Assembly (NCBI RefSeq): GCF_014243445.1
Contig: NZ_JACLQD010000001.1
Coordinates: 248,001 to 312,000, forward strand
Reading direction: 5' to 3'
Source of the DNA: Paragemmobacter straminiformis
GTDB taxonomy: Bacteria > Pseudomonadota > Alphaproteobacteria > Rhodobacterales > Rhodobacteraceae
DNA: 64,000 bases
Shown: piece by piece, positions 17,326 to 27,400 of the stretch
Position numbering within the stretch: the first letter of the stretch is position 1
Layout: every line of letters begins with the position of its first letter
Position numbers and translations under genes: made by a program
Notes under the pieces: model-generated
What the model was told of the DNA's origin: nothing
Seen by the model: only the letters and a program-made list of their open reading frames with translations
Databases searched by the model: none

Positions 17326-17732
17326 GCGGAAACCTGCCGGATCCAGTCGTTCAGGTTGTAGAACGTCGTCACCCGCACGATCTTGCCGCCGCTGATTTCG
17401 AAGAACCCGCCCGCGGGCAGTACATAGATTTGCCCCTTGGCCTCGGGCAGGCCCGGATCGGTTTGCAGATATTCGCCATGCACCACGAATTCCGCCGCAC
17501 CGCGCGTGCCTTCGGCATTGGCAAAGATCACCAGATCCTTCAATTCCTCGCGGTAGCTGACACCCATATGCCCGCAGAATTCCGCAAAGCGCGCGCGGCC
17601 GCGCCGGATGCCGCCCTCGTTCACGCGATGCTCGACATCCTCGGCCACGCAATCGAGCATTCCCTTTGCATCGCCCGCGTTGAAGGCAGCGTAGTAACGG
17701 GCGATCAGCGCCTCGGCGGCTTGGCGGGTCAT
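17322..17732 (-). CDS. NTF2-like (SnoaL/ketosteroid-isomerase fold) protein
   Basis: This 136-residue protein shows the NTF2-like pattern: an N-terminal helix AEALIARYYAAFNAGDAKGMLDCVAEDVEH, then beta-strands with FVVHGEYLQTDPG and a terminal strand region GGKIVRVTTFYNLNDW. Members are isomerases, cyclases or ligand-binding proteins of very varied function. It overlaps the phosphatase gene upstream and the GNAT gene downstream by four bases each, so it is expressed with them. No specific reaction can be assigned. Confidence 0.8.
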   Translation of the reverse strand: MTRQAAEALIARYYAAFNAGDAKGMLDCVAEDVEHRVNEGGIRRGRARFAEFCGHMGVSYREELKDLVIFANAEGTRGAAEFVVHGEYLQTDPGLPEAKGQIYVLPAGGFFEISGGKIVRVTTFYNLNDWIRQVSA

Positions 17733-18220
17733 GGCGTGTTTCCTTCTTCCGGTTCGGGGCCTTCCGCCTCGCTCGGCGGTCCGAAGCGTTGCAACATGCG
17801 GTCGCGGATCTGGTCGCGCGCCTGACGATAGGCGGCAAGCTTGGCCTCGCGCCCCTCGCCCAGCCCCGTCGGGTCGAGGATGGGCCAGTATTCCACGTCG
17901 AGGTGATAATACCGTGTCAGTTCCAGCGCCATGCGCTGGCTGGCGGGCGACAGGGCGACGATCAGGTCGAATTGCGACAGATCATCCCCCCATTCCTGCA
18001 TTTCCTCAAAGGACCGCGAGCGGTGGCGCGAAAGCTCGATGCCCAGCTCCTGACAGACGGCGATAGAGAAGCCGTCCACCTCCATGTCATTGCGCACTCC
18101 GGCCGACTGGACATAGGCGCGCTGGCCGTAAAGCTTTTTCATCAACCCCTCGGCCATCGGCGACCGCACGGCGTTGTGGTCACAGCAAAACAGCACCGAG
18201 GTGGGGAAAGCTGCGGTCAA
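17729..18220 (-). CDS. Low-molecular-weight protein-tyrosine-phosphatase family protein
   Basis: The P-loop CDHNAVRS (C-x5-R) near the N-terminus and the DPTGLGEG stretch supplying the general-acid Asp identify the LMW-PTP/arsenate-reductase family. It may dephosphorylate phosphotyrosine or a related substrate. The start is uncertain: I chose the TTG at 18220, five bases after the upstream stop, which gives MTAAFPTSVLFCCDHN; TTG codons at 18235 and 18247 would overlap UPF0262. Pairing with UPF0262 and hisD is commonly seen in this family of bacteria. Confidence 0.85.
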   Translation of the reverse strand: MTAAFPTSVLFCCDHNAVRSPMAEGLMKKLYGQRAYVQSAGVRNDMEVDGFSIAVCQELGIELSRHRSRSFEEMQEWGDDLSQFDLIVALSPASQRMALELTRYYHLDVEYWPILDPTGLGEGREAKLAAYRQARDQIRDRMLQRFGPPSEAEGPEPEEGNTP

Positions 18221-18225
18221 TCCGG

Positions 18226-18705
18226 TCAGCCCCAATGCAGAACGCAAATCAGGGTGAACAGGCGGCGGGCGGTGTCGATGTCGACATCGGCCTTCCCCTC
18301 GAGCCGCTCCTGCAACACCCGCGCGCCTTCGTTGTGGATCCCGCGCCGCGCCATGTCGATGGCCTCGATCTGGCTGGGGGGCAGGCGCTTGACCGCCTCG
18401 AAATAGCTTTCGCAGATCTGGAAGTAGTCTTTCACCACCTGCCGGAACGGGCCAAGGCTCAGATGGAACTCGCCCACCTTGGTTTCGTCCTCGGTGGCGA
18501 TGTCAAAGACCAGCCGCCCCTCGCGGATGGCAAGGCCAAGCCGATAGGGGCCAAGCGGCACCTCACGCCCCTCGCGCCGCGGCAGGGCAAAGGAATTCTC
18601 CTCCAGAAGATCGAAGACCGCGACCCGCCGCTCCTGCTCGATTTCCGGCGTCGGGCGGGCAAGGCCCCGCTCGTCGATCTCGATATGGCAGATACGGTTG
18701 GTCAT
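18226..18705 (-). CDS. UPF0262 family protein
   Basis: The 159-residue protein matches the conserved alphaproteobacterial UPF0262 family (start MTNRICHIEIDE, core GPYRLGLAIREGRLVFDI, end LFTLICVLHWG). No biochemical function is known. The family's conserved position beside hisD and an LMW phosphatase holds here. AAAGGG lies nine bases before the ATG. It is probably cytoplasmic; no membrane segment is seen. Confidence 0.88.
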   Translation of the reverse strand: MTNRICHIEIDERGLARPTPEIEQERRVAVFDLLEENSFALPRREGREVPLGPYRLGLAIREGRLVFDIATEDETKVGEFHLSLGPFRQVVKDYFQICESYFEAVKRLPPSQIEAIDMARRGIHNEGARVLQERLEGKADVDIDTARRLFTLICVLHWG

Positions 18706-18943
18706 AGCGCGCCCTTTTCACCCCGAAAGCGTGATGCCCGAGAGGCGGCAGCAGCGCAAGGGTGTTGGGGCAGCCCCGCAGGGAACTACGGAGCGGGAAA
18801 GGCTTCGGGAAAGCGTTTCCGACCCTCGCCCCTATGTTCGCGCGCGGACCGTGGCTTTGGCCACGGGCCAATCCCGACCGTTGCGCAAAGTCATTTCACA
18901 CAGGAAAAGCGCCGCGCGCCCCGCGATGCCCCCACCCCCCGCC

Positions 18944-20248
18944 TCAGCGGTCGTTCAACCGGTCCAACCTTGCCCGCACGCTCAGGCCATGCGCCTGCAA
19001 ACTCTCGCTCACCGCCAGCCGTTCGGCGCTTGGCCCGATGGCGCGCAATGCCTCGGGCGTCATCCGCGCCATCGTCGTTTTCTTCATGAAATCAAGCACA
19101 TTGAGTCCCGATGAAAACCGCGCCGACCGCGCCGTGGGCAGCACATGGTTCGGCCCGCCCACATAGTCGCCAATCGCCTCGGGCGTCCATGCGCCAAGGA
19201 AAATCGCCCCCGCATGGGGGATTTTCGCGGCCAGCGCCTCGGGGTCGTCCACCATGATCTCCAGATGCTCGGCCGCGATGCGGTTGGCCAAGGCCGCCGC
19301 CTCGTCCAGATCGCGCACCACGATCACCGCGCCATTGTCGCGCCACGAGGCCCCCGCAATCGCCCGCCGCTCCAGCGTTTCCAGCCGCTTGGCCACGGCC
19401 GCCGCCACCGCCTGCCCGAAAGCGGCATCCGTGGTGATCAGAATGGCCTGCGCGCTTTCGTCGTGCTCGGCCTGGCTCAGCAGGTCGAGCGCCACCCAAT
19501 CGGCGTCATTGTCGCCATCCGCGATCACCAGCACCTCGGACGGGCCCGCGATCATGTCGATGCCCACGCGGCCGAACACCCGCCGCTTGGCCGCCGCCAC
19601 ATAGGCGTTGCCCGGTCCGGTGATCTTGTCGACCGGCGCGATGGTCGCCGTGCCATAGGCCAGCGCCGCAATCGCCTGCGCGCCGCCCACGCGGTAGACC
19701 GTATCCACCCCCGCAATCCGCGCCGCAAGCAACACCAAAGGGTTCACCACGCCCCCGGGGGTCGGGCAGGTCACCACCAGCCGCTCCACCCCCGCGACCT
19801 TGGCCGGAATGGCATTCATCAGCACCGAGGACGGGTAAGACGCCAGCCCCCCCGGCACATAAAGCCCCGCCGCCGAAACCGGCGTCCAGCGCCAGCCAAG
19901 GGTTGCCCCCGCCGCATCGGTCCAGCTTGCATCCTCGGGCAGCTGGCGCGCGTGATAGGCGCGGATGCGCTCTGCGGCCAGTTCCAGCGCCGCGCGGTCC
20001 TCGGGCGATACCTTGGCAATCTCGGCCTCGATCTCGGCGGGGGAAAAGGCCAGCCGGTCGGCGGTCAGCGCCATGCGGTCGAACCGCGCGGTCAGCTCCA
20101 GCACCGCCGCATCGCCCCGCGCGCGGACATCCGCGATGATGGCGGCCACGGCCTGATCGACATCCTCGGCCTCTTCCCGCTTCATCCCCAGAAGGGCGGC
20201 GAAATCGGCCTCGAAACCGGCATCGGCGGTCGACAGGAAAAAGGTCAT
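18944..20248 (-). CDS. hisD: Histidinol dehydrogenase
   Basis: This 434-residue enzyme oxidises L-histidinol to L-histidine in two NAD-dependent steps, the last reactions of histidine synthesis. Conserved stretches include AGLYVPGGLASYPSSVLMNAIPA, KITGPGNAYVAAAKR, GIDMIAGPSEVLVIAD, LLSQAEHDESAQ (zinc-ligand region) and AGAIFLGAWTPEAIGDYVGGPNHVLPT. Length is normal. AAGGAGA ten bases upstream supports the ATG. It leads the hisD-UPF0262-phosphatase run, with a 238-bp gap to UPF0262 in which I see nothing definite. Confidence 0.97.
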   Translation of the reverse strand: MTFFLSTADAGFEADFAALLGMKREEAEDVDQAVAAIIADVRARGDAAVLELTARFDRMALTADRLAFSPAEIEAEIAKVSPEDRAALELAAERIRAYHARQLPEDASWTDAAGATLGWRWTPVSAAGLYVPGGLASYPSSVLMNAIPAKVAGVERLVVTCPTPGGVVNPLVLLAARIAGVDTVYRVGGAQAIAALAYGTATIAPVDKITGPGNAYVAAAKRRVFGRVGIDMIAGPSEVLVIADGDNDADWVALDLLSQAEHDESAQAILITTDAAFGQAVAAAVAKRLETLERRAIAGASWRDNGAVIVVRDLDEAAALANRIAAEHLEIMVDDPEALAAKIPHAGAIFLGAWTPEAIGDYVGGPNHVLPTARSARFSSGLNVLDFMKKTTMARMTPEALRAIGPSAERLAVSESLQAHGLSVRARLDRLNDR

Positions 20249-20300
20249 GGCGGACGTCTCCTTCAGCTTGCGCCTCCCTTAACGCCGAAGGCGCACCCCC

Positions 20301-20942
20301 TCAACCCGCGTCATCGCCGCGCCCCGCCCAGACCGCAGGGATGATCCCGCGCAGCGCATTGCCGACCCAAAGCCGCACATGGGGCAGATCGGCGGCCAGC
20401 AACACCTCTTCCGGCAGGGCGAGTTCGGCCCGCAGCACCCCCGGCAGCAGCCCGCAGGCAAGGGGCGGCGTGCGCATCCCCGCGCCACGGTCGAAGAAAA
20501 CCGTCGTGATCGTCCCGTCGCAGACCTCGCCCCGCTCGTTCAGGAACACCACCTCGTCCAGCCCCTCGGGCAGGGCCGCCCGCGCCGCGTCATAGGCCGC
20601 CCGCTCGGTCGATTTGACCGCAAGCCACGGATCGTCCGACCGCAGCCGCCCCTCCGCCAGCCCCAGCCGCCATTCGGCCTTGGCCGGGGGCAGGGCGGCG
20701 ACCGTCACCTCGGCATCGCCCGCAGCCCCCAGCGTCAGCCGCACGCGCAGCGGCCCCGTTCCGACCGCCGCCGCCAAAGCCCCGCGCAGCGCGGCCCCGT
20801 CGAAAGGGTAGCCCAAGGCGGCCGCCCCCTGCGCCAGCCGCGCCAGATGCAGCGGCAGCCGCGGAAACCGCGCCCCGTCCCACAAGAGCGTCTCGATCAG
20901 GCGGACGCCTGCCCCAGCCCCTCGGCGTAACGCGCTTTCCAC
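20301..20942 (-). CDS. pabC: Aminotransferase class IV, likely aminodeoxychorismate lyase
   Basis: The 213-residue protein is a fold-type IV PLP enzyme: VRLIETLLWDG at the start, VKSTERAAYDAAR with the PLP lysine, and VFLNERGEVCDGTITTVFF with the conserved glutamate region. Directly following pabB, it most likely releases pyruvate from aminodeoxychorismate to give p-aminobenzoate for folate. I chose the GTG at 20942 (VESALRRGAG...), which overlaps the end of pabB; an ATG 15 bases earlier is also possible. A branched-chain or D-amino acid aminotransferase role is less likely from context. Confidence 0.82.
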   Translation of the reverse strand: MESALRRGAGAGVRLIETLLWDGARFPRLPLHLARLAQGAAALGYPFDGAALRGALAAAVGTGPLRVRLTLGAAGDAEVTVAALPPAKAEWRLGLAEGRLRSDDPWLAVKSTERAAYDAARAALPEGLDEVVFLNERGEVCDGTITTVFFDRGAGMRTPPLACGLLPGVLRAELALPEEVLLAADLPHVRLWVGNALRGIIPAVWAGRGDDAG

Positions 20943-22039
20943 AAGGCCTCCTCCCATTCGCCGCCTTCGGTCGAATCATAGACCACCCCGCCGCCGACAT
21001 TCAGCCGCACGCGACCGTCGGGCTGCAAGGACAGCGTGCGGATCGCCACGTTCCACGCGGCATCGCCATCGGGGGCCATCCAGCCCATCGCCCCGCAATA
21101 GACCCCGCGCGCCCCGCGCTCGACCTCGCGGATGATCTCCATCGCGCGGATCTTCGGCGCGCCCGTCACCGATCCGCAGGGAAACAGCGCCGCCATCAAT
21201 CCGGCGACATCCGCCCCCCCGCGCAACCGCCCCGTCACGGTCGAGGACATCTGGTGCACGGTCGAGAACGCCTCGACCGCGTAAAGCTCGGGCACCCTGA
21301 CCGACCCCACCTCGGACAGGCGCGAGATGTCGTTGCGCAGCAGATCGACGATCATCAGGTTTTCCGCCCGCGCCTTTTCCGACGCGCCCAGTTCGGCCGC
21401 AATCGCCGCATCGCGCACGGGATCGGGATCGCGCGGCGCGGTCCCCTTCATCGGGCGCGCCGAAATCACCCCGCCCCGAACCCGAAAGAACAGCTCGGGC
21501 GAGCGCGAGATCACCACGGGCCCCGCGCCAAGGTCGCAGAACATGCCGTATCCCACCACCTGCCGCGCCCTCAACGCCGCGTAAAGGCCCAGCGGCGACC
21601 CTGCGGCAAGCCGCGCGGCCATCGGGAAGGTCAGGTTGATCTGGTAGCAATCGCCCGCCGCGATATAGTCGGCCACCCGCCGGAACGCGGCGCCATAGGC
21701 CTGCCGCGACACAAGCGGGCGCGGCGGTGTCAGGCTCACGCCCTCCGCCTCGGCCGCCGCGCGCGCAAGCACGGCCCCCGCATCCTGCGGCGCATCATAG
21801 ACGCCCAGCGCCACCAAAGGCCCCGCGCGCCGCTTCGGCATCAGCCGCCGCAAGCGCGGTTCAAGCGCATAGCCCGCCTCATAGGCGACATATCCCGCCA
21901 GCCAGCCACCCGCACGGCGCAGCGCCTCGGCCCGCTCGAGCGCCGGACGCACCTGATCGGCCCGCCAGGCAAGAACCGTCTCGCGCGGGGTCTCGAACAG
22001 TGCAGGGCGCCCCTCGGGGCCATGCTCGCAAAGGATCAC
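20897..22039 (-). CDS. pabB: Aminodeoxychorismate synthase component I
   Basis: The 380-residue protein belongs to the anthranilate synthase I/PabB chorismate-binding family. SPELFFRV, ENLMIVDLLRNDISR and GSVTGAPKIRAMEIIREVE are family motifs. PMKGT, with lysine where TrpE has alanine, points to PabB, which aminates chorismate at C4. The start is the GTG at 22039; the longer open frame upstream lies in C-rich spacer. It overlaps pabC by 46 bases. No glutaminase partner (PabA) is seen in the window. Confidence 0.9.
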   Translation of the reverse strand: MILCEHGPEGRPALFETPRETVLAWRADQVRPALERAEALRRAGGWLAGYVAYEAGYALEPRLRRLMPKRRAGPLVALGVYDAPQDAGAVLARAAAEAEGVSLTPPRPLVSRQAYGAAFRRVADYIAAGDCYQINLTFPMAARLAAGSPLGLYAALRARQVVGYGMFCDLGAGPVVISRSPELFFRVRGGVISARPMKGTAPRDPDPVRDAAIAAELGASEKARAENLMIVDLLRNDISRLSEVGSVRVPELYAVEAFSTVHQMSSTVTGRLRGGADVAGLMAALFPCGSVTGAPKIRAMEIIREVERGARGVYCGAMGWMAPDGDAAWNVAIRTLSLQPDGRVRLNVGGGVVYDSTEGGEWEEALWKARYAEGLGQASA

Positions 22040-22560
22040 CGAACTCTCCTCGGGCGGCGATGCGGGGGGCCGCCTCTGGCACGCCCCGGTCAGGCGCGGC
22101 AGATAGCACGCGGCAGGGGGGGCGAACAGTCCACCCGCGACACTTCGCCCCGCCGATCCGCCAGCCCCCGCGCAACGGCGCGCCTGACCTCGCGTCATCC
22201 CTCCCGCATCCCCGCCCCCCGCACCCGCCCCGCACCCGCACCCCCGCCCCGCACCCGCACCCCGCGTGATCCGCCCGTCAGCGCGGCGCAATCCGCCCGC
22301 CCGTTTCGAGCCAGCCCCGACAGGCCCCGACATGGGCAAACCCCCCTCCCGCCGCGCAAGGCCGCCCGAAATCTGCACAATCCGCCCCGCAGCGCCCGAT
22401 TTCCGGCCGCCGCAATCCTGAAAAGATTGTTTCAATGCTTGCCGGATTGAAGAAATCCGAGTCTAATCATCTCCACGAGAAGCGGGTCAGAACCGCTCCG
22501 GTGAGTGACCAGTCAGAACAAAGACGACACACACGAAAACGAACAACAACGGGGAAGAAC
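22040..22560. other. Divergent spacer between pabB and the permease gene
   Basis: This 521-bp non-coding stretch is unusually C-rich in its middle, with irregular repeats of CCCGCACCCGC at about 22203-22263. Its right end is AT-richer and carries the permease promoter. No gene is supported; the longer in-frame readings into it are low-complexity. Confidence 0.6.
22439..22467 (+). promoter_or_regulatory. Predicted promoter of the amino-acid permease gene
   Basis: TTGCCG and TCTAAT are spaced 17 bp apart, a good sigma-70 pair. Transcription would start near 22474, leaving a leader of about 87 nt before the ATG at 22561. This placement rules out the earlier in-frame ATG at 22435 as start. Confidence 0.6.
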
Positions 22561-24120
22561 ATGGCATCGGACAATTACACCGATCATGAGAAACACGAGG
22601 ACATGAAGGTCCTCCACGGGATGGGCTACGCGCAGGAACTCTCGCGCTCGATGTCGAAGTTCTCGAACTTCGCCATCTCCTTCTCGATCATCTGCATCCT
22701 GTCGGGCGGCATCAACTCCTTCGCACAGGCGATTTCGTCTGTCGGCGGCGCTGGGGCGGGCATCGGCTGGATCGTGGGCTGCCTGCTTTCGGGCATGTTC
22801 GCGCTGTCCATGGCCCAGGTCGCCTCGGCCTTTCCGACGGCGGGCGGGCTTTACCACTGGGCCTCGATCCTCGGAAACCGTTTCTGGGGCTGGCTTACCG
22901 CATGGCTCAACCTTCTGGGCCTGATCACGGTGCTTGGCGCCATCAACATCGGCACGGCCTATTTCTTCGCGGGCACCTTCGGCAGCTTCGTCGGCTTTTC
23001 GGGAAGTGACGGCCAGGTCGTGATCTTCGTCGCGGTGATCACCATCATCCAGGCGCTGTTCAACCACCTCGGCATCAAGGTCACGACGATGCTGACCGAC
23101 ATGTCGGGCTATCTGATCTTCGCCGCGACCGCTGTTCTGGTGCTGGCCTGCCTCTATTTCGCTCCGGCGCTCGATGTCTCGCGCCTGTGGACCTTTACCA
23201 ACTACTCCGGCGACGCGGGCGGCGGCGTGTTCCCGCAATCGGACAACATGCTCTACCTCTTCCTGCTCTGCCTTCTGCTGCCGGTCTACACGATCACCGG
23301 CTATGATGCCTCGGCCCATACCTCCGAGGAAACCAAGAACGCCGCCATGTCCGTGCCGCAAGGCATCGTCAGCGCCGTGTTCTGGTCGTCGATCGTCGGC
23401 TGGGTGATGATCTGCGCGATCACCCTTGCGATCCCGGACATGACCACCGCCGCCACGCAAGGCTGGGGTATGTTCTTCGCCACGATGGATGCGATCCTTC
23501 CCGTCGGCCTCAAGTTCGTCCTCTACCTTGCCATCTTCATCGCCCAGCTGCTCTGCGGTCTGGCCACGGTGACCTCGGCCAGCCGGATGCTCTTTGCCTT
23601 CTCGCGCGATGACGGCGTGCCGCTCTTCTCCAAGCCCTTGTCGACCGTCAGCCCGAAGTACCGCACGCCCGTCAACGCGATCTGGACGGCAACGGTGCTT
23701 TGCATCCTCTACGTGGTGCTGGCGATGACGATCAAGGTCGGTGAAACCTCGATCTACGTGATCGTGGTGAACTCGACCCTCGTGTTCCTGTTCCTCTCCT
23801 TCACCATTCCGCTGATCGCCGGTGTCTTTGCCTATGGCACCGCCAAATGGCCGAACCCCGGCCCGTGGAGCCTTGGTGGCGGTGTCTACAAACTGGTCAC
23901 GATTCTGGCCGTGGTCGGCATGGGGGTGATCCTGTTCATCGCCGTCGCCCCGCCGAACGAACGTGTGCTTTATGTGGTGCTGGGCTTCGTCGCCCTCGCG
24001 CTGGTGCTTTGGGTCGCGGTGGAAAACCGCCGTTTCGAAGGCCCGCCGACGGGTGACCGCATCGCAGCCCGCAAGGCCGCCATCGCTGCCGCCGAAGCCG
24101 CCGTGGGCGAAAAGGCCTGA
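22561..24120 (+). CDS. APC-superfamily amino acid permease
   Basis: The 519-residue protein is an inner-membrane transporter with about 12 hydrophobic segments. The first segment region, FAISFSIICILSGGINSFAQ, and TAGGLYHWASILG are typical of the amino acid-choline transporter branch that includes GABA permeases. Later comes GYDASAHTSEETKNA, a family hallmark. The start is supported by GGGGAAG seven bases upstream and by the promoter upstream. Substrate is likely an amino acid or amine such as GABA; it cannot be fixed from sequence. A strong terminator follows, so the gene is monocistronic. Confidence 0.88.
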   Translation: MASDNYTDHEKHEDMKVLHGMGYAQELSRSMSKFSNFAISFSIICILSGGINSFAQAISSVGGAGAGIGWIVGCLLSGMFALSMAQVASAFPTAGGLYHWASILGNRFWGWLTAWLNLLGLITVLGAINIGTAYFFAGTFGSFVGFSGSDGQVVIFVAVITIIQALFNHLGIKVTTMLTDMSGYLIFAATAVLVLACLYFAPALDVSRLWTFTNYSGDAGGGVFPQSDNMLYLFLLCLLLPVYTITGYDASAHTSEETKNAAMSVPQGIVSAVFWSSIVGWVMICAITLAIPDMTTAATQGWGMFFATMDAILPVGLKFVLYLAIFIAQLLCGLATVTSASRMLFAFSRDDGVPLFSKPLSTVSPKYRTPVNAIWTATVLCILYVVLAMTIKVGETSIYVIVVNSTLVFLFLSFTIPLIAGVFAYGTAKWPNPGPWSLGGGVYKLVTILAVVGMGVILFIAVAPPNERVLYVVLGFVALALVLWVAVENRRFEGPPTGDRIAARKAAIAAAEAAVGEKA

Positions 24121-24138
24121 CGACAGCCGAAGGTCAAG

Positions 24139-24176
24139 TCAAAGGGCCAGGGGGAAACCTCTGGCCCCTTTCTTTT
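24139..24176 (+). terminator. Intrinsic terminator after the permease gene
   Basis: A stem AAAGGGCCAG/CTGGCCCCTTT closed by a short G/A-rich loop is followed by TCTTTT. It starts about 20 bp after the stop codon. Confidence 0.85.
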
Positions 24177-24181
24177 GCAAA

Positions 24182-24297
24182 GCGGAATTTGACGCAAATT
24201 CCGCGACGGTTTCCGGCGCAGAAACCGGACCACGCCAACCCGCGGCGCAACCGGAATTTGCGTCAAATTCCGGCGCGATTTCTGCGTCAGAAATCGC
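24182..24297. repeat. Array of four palindromes with a TGCGTCA-type core
   Basis: Four consecutive stem-loops lie at 24182-24204 (GCGGAATTT/AAATTCCGC), 24207-24227 (CGGTTTC/GAAACCG), 24251-24273 (CCGGAATTTG/CAAATTCCGG) and 24275-24297 (GCGATTTCTG/CAGAAATCGC). Stems one, three and four share the centre TGCGTCA or its complement. The array lies between the permease terminator and carB, ending 143 bp before the carB start. Confidence 0.85.
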
Positions 24298-24440
24298 CCG
24301 GCAGGGCCGGATGCTCGAGGGGGGCGCCACTATCCCTTGCGCGGCGCAGTCGAACCCCCTAAACCCCCGTCAATTTGCGATTAGCACGAATCCACCACCC
24401 GCCGCATATCGCAGCGGGATGGCACATGCGGGACAGAGAA

Positions 24441-27400
24441 ATGCCGAAAAGAACCGATATCTCCTCGATCATGATCATCGGCGCCGGTCCCATCGTCATC
24501 GGGCAAGCCTGCGAATTCGACTACTCGGGCGCACAGGCCTGCAAGGCCCTGCGCGAGGAAGGCTACCGCGTCATCCTCGTCAACTCGAACCCCGCGACGA
24601 TCATGACCGATCCGGGTCTGGCCGACGCCACCTACATCGAACCGATCACCCCCGAGGTCGTCGCCAAGATCATCGAGAAAGAGCGCCCCGACGCGCTTTT
24701 GCCCACGATGGGCGGGCAGACCGGCCTGAACACCGCGCTGGCCCTTGCCGACCTTGGCGTGCTGGACAAATTCGGGGTCGAGCTGATCGGGGCCAACCGT
24801 CAGGCCATCGAAATGGCCGAAGACCGCAAACTCTTCCGCGAGGCGATGGACCGCATCGGCCTCGAGAACCCCAAGGCGACCATCATCGCCGCCCCGAAAC
24901 TCGCCAGCGGCAAATACGACATCGCCGCCGGCATCCGCGAGGCGATCGAGGCGCTGGAATACGTGGGCCTGCCCGCCATCATCCGCCCCGCCTTCACCCT
25001 TGGCGGCACCGGCGGCGGCGTGGCCTACAACCGCGACGATTACGAAGCCATCGTGCGCTCGGGGCTCGAAGCCTCGCCCATGGCGCAGGTGCTGATCGAC
25101 GAATCCCTCCTCGGCTGGAAGGAATTCGAGATGGAGGTGGTGCGCGACCGCAAGGACAACGCCATCATTGTCTGCGCCATCGAGAACATCGACCCGATGG
25201 GCGTGCATACCGGCGACAGCATCACCGTGGCCCCGGCCCTGACGCTGACCGACAAAGAATACCAGATCATGCGCAACGGCTCGATTGCCGTGCTGCGCGA
25301 GATCGGCGTGGAAACCGGCGGCTCAAACGTGCAATGGGCGATCAACCCCGTCGACGGCCGCATGGTCGTGATCGAGATGAACCCGCGCGTGTCGCGCTCC
25401 TCGGCGCTGGCCTCCAAGGCCACGGGCTTCCCGATCGCCAAGATCGCGGCCAAACTTGCCGTCGGCTACACGCTGGACGAACTCGACAACGACATCACCA
25501 AGGTCACGCCCGCCTCGTTCGAGCCGTCCATCGACTATGTCGTGACCAAGATCCCGCGCTTCGCCTTCGAGAAATTCCCCGGCTCCGAACCGAACCTGAC
25601 CACCGCGATGAAATCGGTGGGCGAGGTCATGGCCATCGGCCGCACCATCCACGAATCCCTGCAAAAAGCCCTCGCCTCGCTCGAAACCGGCCTTTCCGGC
25701 TTTGACGAGATCGCCATTGCCGGCGTTTCCGCCTCGGGCGCGCCCGACAAGGCCGCCGTCATCAAGGCGCTGTCCCAGCAAACCCCCGACCGGCTTCGCA
25801 CCATCGCCCAAGCCATGCGCCACGGCCTTTCGGATGACGAGATCCAGGCCGCCACCGCCTTCGATCCGTGGTTCCTGTCGCGCATCCGCGAAATCATCGA
25901 CATCGAGGCCGAGGTCCGCAAATCCGGCCTGCCGCTCGACGCGGCCGGCATCCGCCGCCTCAAGATGTACGGCTTCACCGACGCCCGCCTTGCCAAACTC
26001 ACCGGACGGGACGAGGCGCAGGTCCGCCGCGCCCGCCGCAACCTTGGCGTGACGGCCGTGTTCAAGCGCATCGACACCTGCGCCGCCGAATTCGAGGCCC
26101 AGACCCCCTATATGTATTCCACCTACGAATCCCCCGTCATGGGCGATGTGGAATGCGAGGCGCGCCCCTCGAACGCCAAGAAGGTCGTCATCCTCGGCGG
26201 TGGCCCGAACCGCATCGGACAGGGGATCGAATTCGACTATTGCTGCGTCCACGCCTGCTACGCCCTGACGGCGGCGGGCTACGAGACCATCATGGTCAAC
26301 TGCAACCCCGAGACGGTCTCGACCGACTACGACACCTCGGACCGGCTTTACTTCGAGCCGCTCACCCTTGAACATGTGCTGGAAATCCTGCGCGTCGAAC
26401 AGGACAACGGCACGCTGCACGGTGTGATCGTGCAATTCGGCGGCCAGACACCGCTGAAACTGGCGCAGGCCCTTGCGAACGAGGGCATCCCGATCCTTGG
26501 CACCACGCCCGATGCCATCGACCTTGCCGAAGACCGCGAACGCTTTCAGGGCCTGCTGCAATCGCTCGGCCTGAAACAGCCGCACAACGGCACCGCCCGT
26601 TCCCGCGACGAGGCCTTCGCCGTGGCCAAGGACGTCGGCTACCCGCTGGTGATCCGCCCCTCCTTCGTCCTCGGCGGCCGCGCGATGGAGATCGTCCGCT
26701 CCGACGAACAGCTCGAGCGTTACATCACCACCGCCGTGCAGGTCTCGGGTGACAGCCCCGTGCTGCTCGACAGCTATCTGTCGGGCGCGATCGAGGTCGA
26801 TGTCGACGCGCTTTGCGACGGCACCGACGTCCATGTCGCGGGCATCATGGAACATATCGAGGAAGCGGGCGTCCATTCGGGCGACAGCGCCTGCTGCCTG
26901 CCGCCGCACTCGCTTTCGGCCGAAACCATCGCCGAATTGAAGCGCCAGACGGTCATCATGGCCAAGGCGCTGAACGTCGTGGGCCTGATGAACGTGCAAT
27001 TCGCCATCAAGGACGGCACGATCTACGTCCTCGAGGTGAACCCCCGCGCCTCGCGCACCGTGCCTTTCGTGGCGAAAGCGACCGACAGCGCCATCGCCTC
27101 CATCGCGGCGCGGCTTATGGCGGGCGAGAAGCTGGCGAACTTCCCGCTTCGCGCCGCCTATCCCGCAGGCGTCGGCCCCGACAGCCCGCTGCCCCTTGCC
27201 GATCCGAACACCCTTGCCGACCCGATCACCCCGTGGTTCAGCGTCAAGGAAGCCGTCCTGCCCTTTGCCCGCTTCCCCGGCGTCGACCCGCTGCTTGGCC
27301 CCGAGATGCGCTCGACGGGCGAGGTGATGGGCTGGGACCGCAGCTTCGCTCTCGCCTTCCTCAAGGCGCAGATGGGCGCGGGCACCATGCTGCCCGAAAC

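Noticed and set aside
15774-17825. 683-residue plus-strand frame
   Set aside because: It lies opposite GSCFA, GNAT and NTF2-like genes, whose overlapping ends and motifs show that the minus strand is coding.
16720-17838. 372-residue reading that joins the GNAT frame to upstream DNA
   Set aside because: Residues before MSRDLPDG are the NTF2-like gene in the wrong frame; the ATGA overlap fixes the GNAT start at 17325.
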